DNA of 6,174 nucleotides, taken from NCBI GenBank assembly GCA_937941745.1, contig CALDGV010000796.1, forward strand, positions 1 to 6,174, given 5' to 3'. The translations under genes were made by a program, and so were the position numbers. Shown here one piece after another: positions 5,398 through 6,174 of this stretch (position 1 is the first letter of the stretch; every line of letters starts with the position of its first letter). A model generated the notes under the pieces. That model was not told where the DNA came from. It ran no database searches and saw nothing but the letters and a program-made list of their open reading frames with translations. This stretch comes from an uncultured Prosthecobacter sp. Lineage in GTDB: Bacteria > Verrucomicrobiota > Verrucomicrobiia > Verrucomicrobiales > Verrucomicrobiaceae.

Positions 5398-5988
5398 ATG
5401 TCCTTGTTTGTTCCTCCCGATTACTTCCGCGAGCTGCGCCGCGAGGAGATTTTCCCAGATCCGAGCCGCCCTCTGGAGGTGGAGCTGGGCTGTGGCGACG
5501 GCACTTTCTTCCTGGGCATGGCGCAGCATCATCCTGAACGCGATTTTCTCGGGCTTGAGCGCATGCTGGGCCGGGTGGAGAAGACTTTGAAGAAGATCAC
5601 CCAGGCAGGGCTGACGAACGCCAAGGTCCTGCGGCTGGAAAGCAGCTACAGCACGGGCTGGCTGCTGCCGACGGCTGGCGTTTCGAGGCTGCACCTGCTC
5701 TGTCCGGACCCCTGGCCCAAAAAGAAGCATGCTGACCGGCGGCTCGTGAACCAGCAGGAATTTCTCAGCGGGCTGGCTCGCATCCTGGTGCCGGGCACAG
5801 GGGAGTTCCTGCTCAAGACAGACGATCGTGTTTATTATGAGGATGCCCTGGCCAGCCTGGGTGCCCGGCCTGAATTCGAGCCGCTCGAATGGCCTGAAGA
5901 CGCCTTTTTTTATCCGACGACGGACTACGAGGCCCACTGGCGTGCCATGGGCCGCGACATTCATCGCGCCCGCTGGCGCCGGCTCTAG
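5398..5988 (+). CDS. trmB: tRNA (guanine-N7-)-methyltransferase TrmB
   Basis: Methylates G46 in the variable loop of tRNAs using S-adenosylmethionine; cytoplasmic. A 196-aa Rossmann-fold protein with the family motifs: SAM-binding LEVELGCGDGTFFLGMA (26-42), acidic residue of the next strand in FLGLER (50-55), the signature CPDPWPKKKHADRRLV (102-117) with conserved D104, and the C-terminal TTDYEAHWRAMG (174-185), matching the usual T-x-Y-E motif. It is shorter than E. coli TrmB (about 239 aa) because it lacks most of the N-terminal extension, which is common in the family. ATG at 5398 leaves 25 residues before the SAM motif; no ribosome binding site is seen. Its TAG stop lies in a CTAG shared with the convergent neighbour. 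Confidence 0.95.
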   Translation: MSLFVPPDYFRELRREEIFPDPSRPLEVELGCGDGTFFLGMAQHHPERDFLGLERMLGRVEKTLKKITQAGLTNAKVLRLESSYSTGWLLPTAGVSRLHLLCPDPWPKKKHADRRLVNQQEFLSGLARILVPGTGEFLLKTDDRVYYEDALASLGARPEFEPLEWPEDAFFYPTTDYEAHWRAMGRDIHRARWRRL

Positions 5989-6174
5989 ATCAGCGTGTTC
6001 ATCAGGCTTGTGTCGGAGGCTGGCGTAGCCGCCGGCGTGGGATTGAGCAGGTCTTCAATGAGGAGCTGGCTGTCCTCCAGGAAGGTCAGGCCGGTGCGAC
6101 GCAGGAAGTCAGCCTCCTCTGCGCGGGCATGCAGGATGATGAGCACGCATTCCCCGCGGAAGATCACGAGCGCG
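5985..6174 (-). CDS. C-terminal part of an unrecognised protein (runs off right edge)
   Basis: The open frame enters from the right edge and ends at TAG (5985-5987), giving 62 visible C-terminal residues. The visible sequence starts LVIFRGECVLIILHARAEEA, which looks like two beta strands followed by a helix, then FLRRTGLTFLEDSQLLIEDL, and ends in a Pro/Ala/Ser/Thr-rich, probably disordered tail (NPTPAATPASDTS). There is no methionine near the edge; the GTG at 6165-6167 is an internal valine codon in all likelihood. No membrane segment is obvious in this part. The function is unknown. It converges on trmB with a 4-bp overlap. Confidence 0.6.
   Translation of the reverse strand, partial: ALVIFRGECVLIILHARAEEADFLRRTGLTFLEDSQLLIEDLLNPTPAATPASDTSLMNTLI

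Noticed and set aside
4718..5590. Plus-strand open frame of 290 codons across the dismutase and into trmB
   Set aside because: It spans two well-supported genes in the wrong frame or strand and has low-complexity Gly/Ala/Val-rich composition.

Overview
The window looks like an ordinary chromosomal segment of a GC-rich bacterium, most likely of the Verrucomicrobiota/Planctomycetota group. The best taxonomic hint is the truncated secreted cytochrome at the left edge. Its single CxxCH haem site followed by a W-x-K-V...G-D-M-P-P motif is typical of the 'planctomycete cytochrome C' (PSCyt1/DUF1592-type) proteins that are abundant in those phyla. The near absence of Shine-Dalgarno sequences and the dense, often convergent or overlapping packing of unrelated genes fit this but do not prove it.

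Layout, left to right. 1-256 (-): N-terminus of the secreted haem protein. 410-967 (+): a YaeQ-family protein with a PD-(D/E)XK-like fold. 1026-1247 and 1244-2737 (+): a two-gene unit joined by an ATGA overlap, made of a two-helix membrane peptide and a sodium:solute symporter. 2714-2992 (-): a 92-aa helical protein whose 3' end overlaps that of the symporter. 3079-3163 (+): tRNA-Leu(UAG) with encoded CCA, followed by a stand-alone YlmA/ModF-like ABC ATPase (3195-3986, +). 4000-4527 (-): an unrecognised two-helix membrane protein. 4551-4588: a strong intrinsic terminator reading leftward. 4610-5335 (-): a manganese-type superoxide dismutase with a twin-arginine signal peptide. 5398-5988 (+): TrmB, the tRNA m7G46 methyltransferase. 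5985 to the right edge (-): the C-terminus of an unrecognised protein that shares a palindromic CTAG stop with trmB.

The genes do not form one pathway. The only clear functional unit is the symporter with its small partner. tRNA-Leu and TrmB are both translation-related but are 2.2 kb apart with unrelated genes between them. No mobile element, CRISPR array, toxin-antitoxin pair, phage gene or defence system was found.

The points most worth a second look are modest. They are the symporter's small membrane partner, two uncharacterised proteins (92 and 175 aa), a probably exported MnSOD, a terminator lying almost directly in front of another gene's start, and a short imperfect repeat of the tRNA-Leu 5' end at the ABC gene's start codon.
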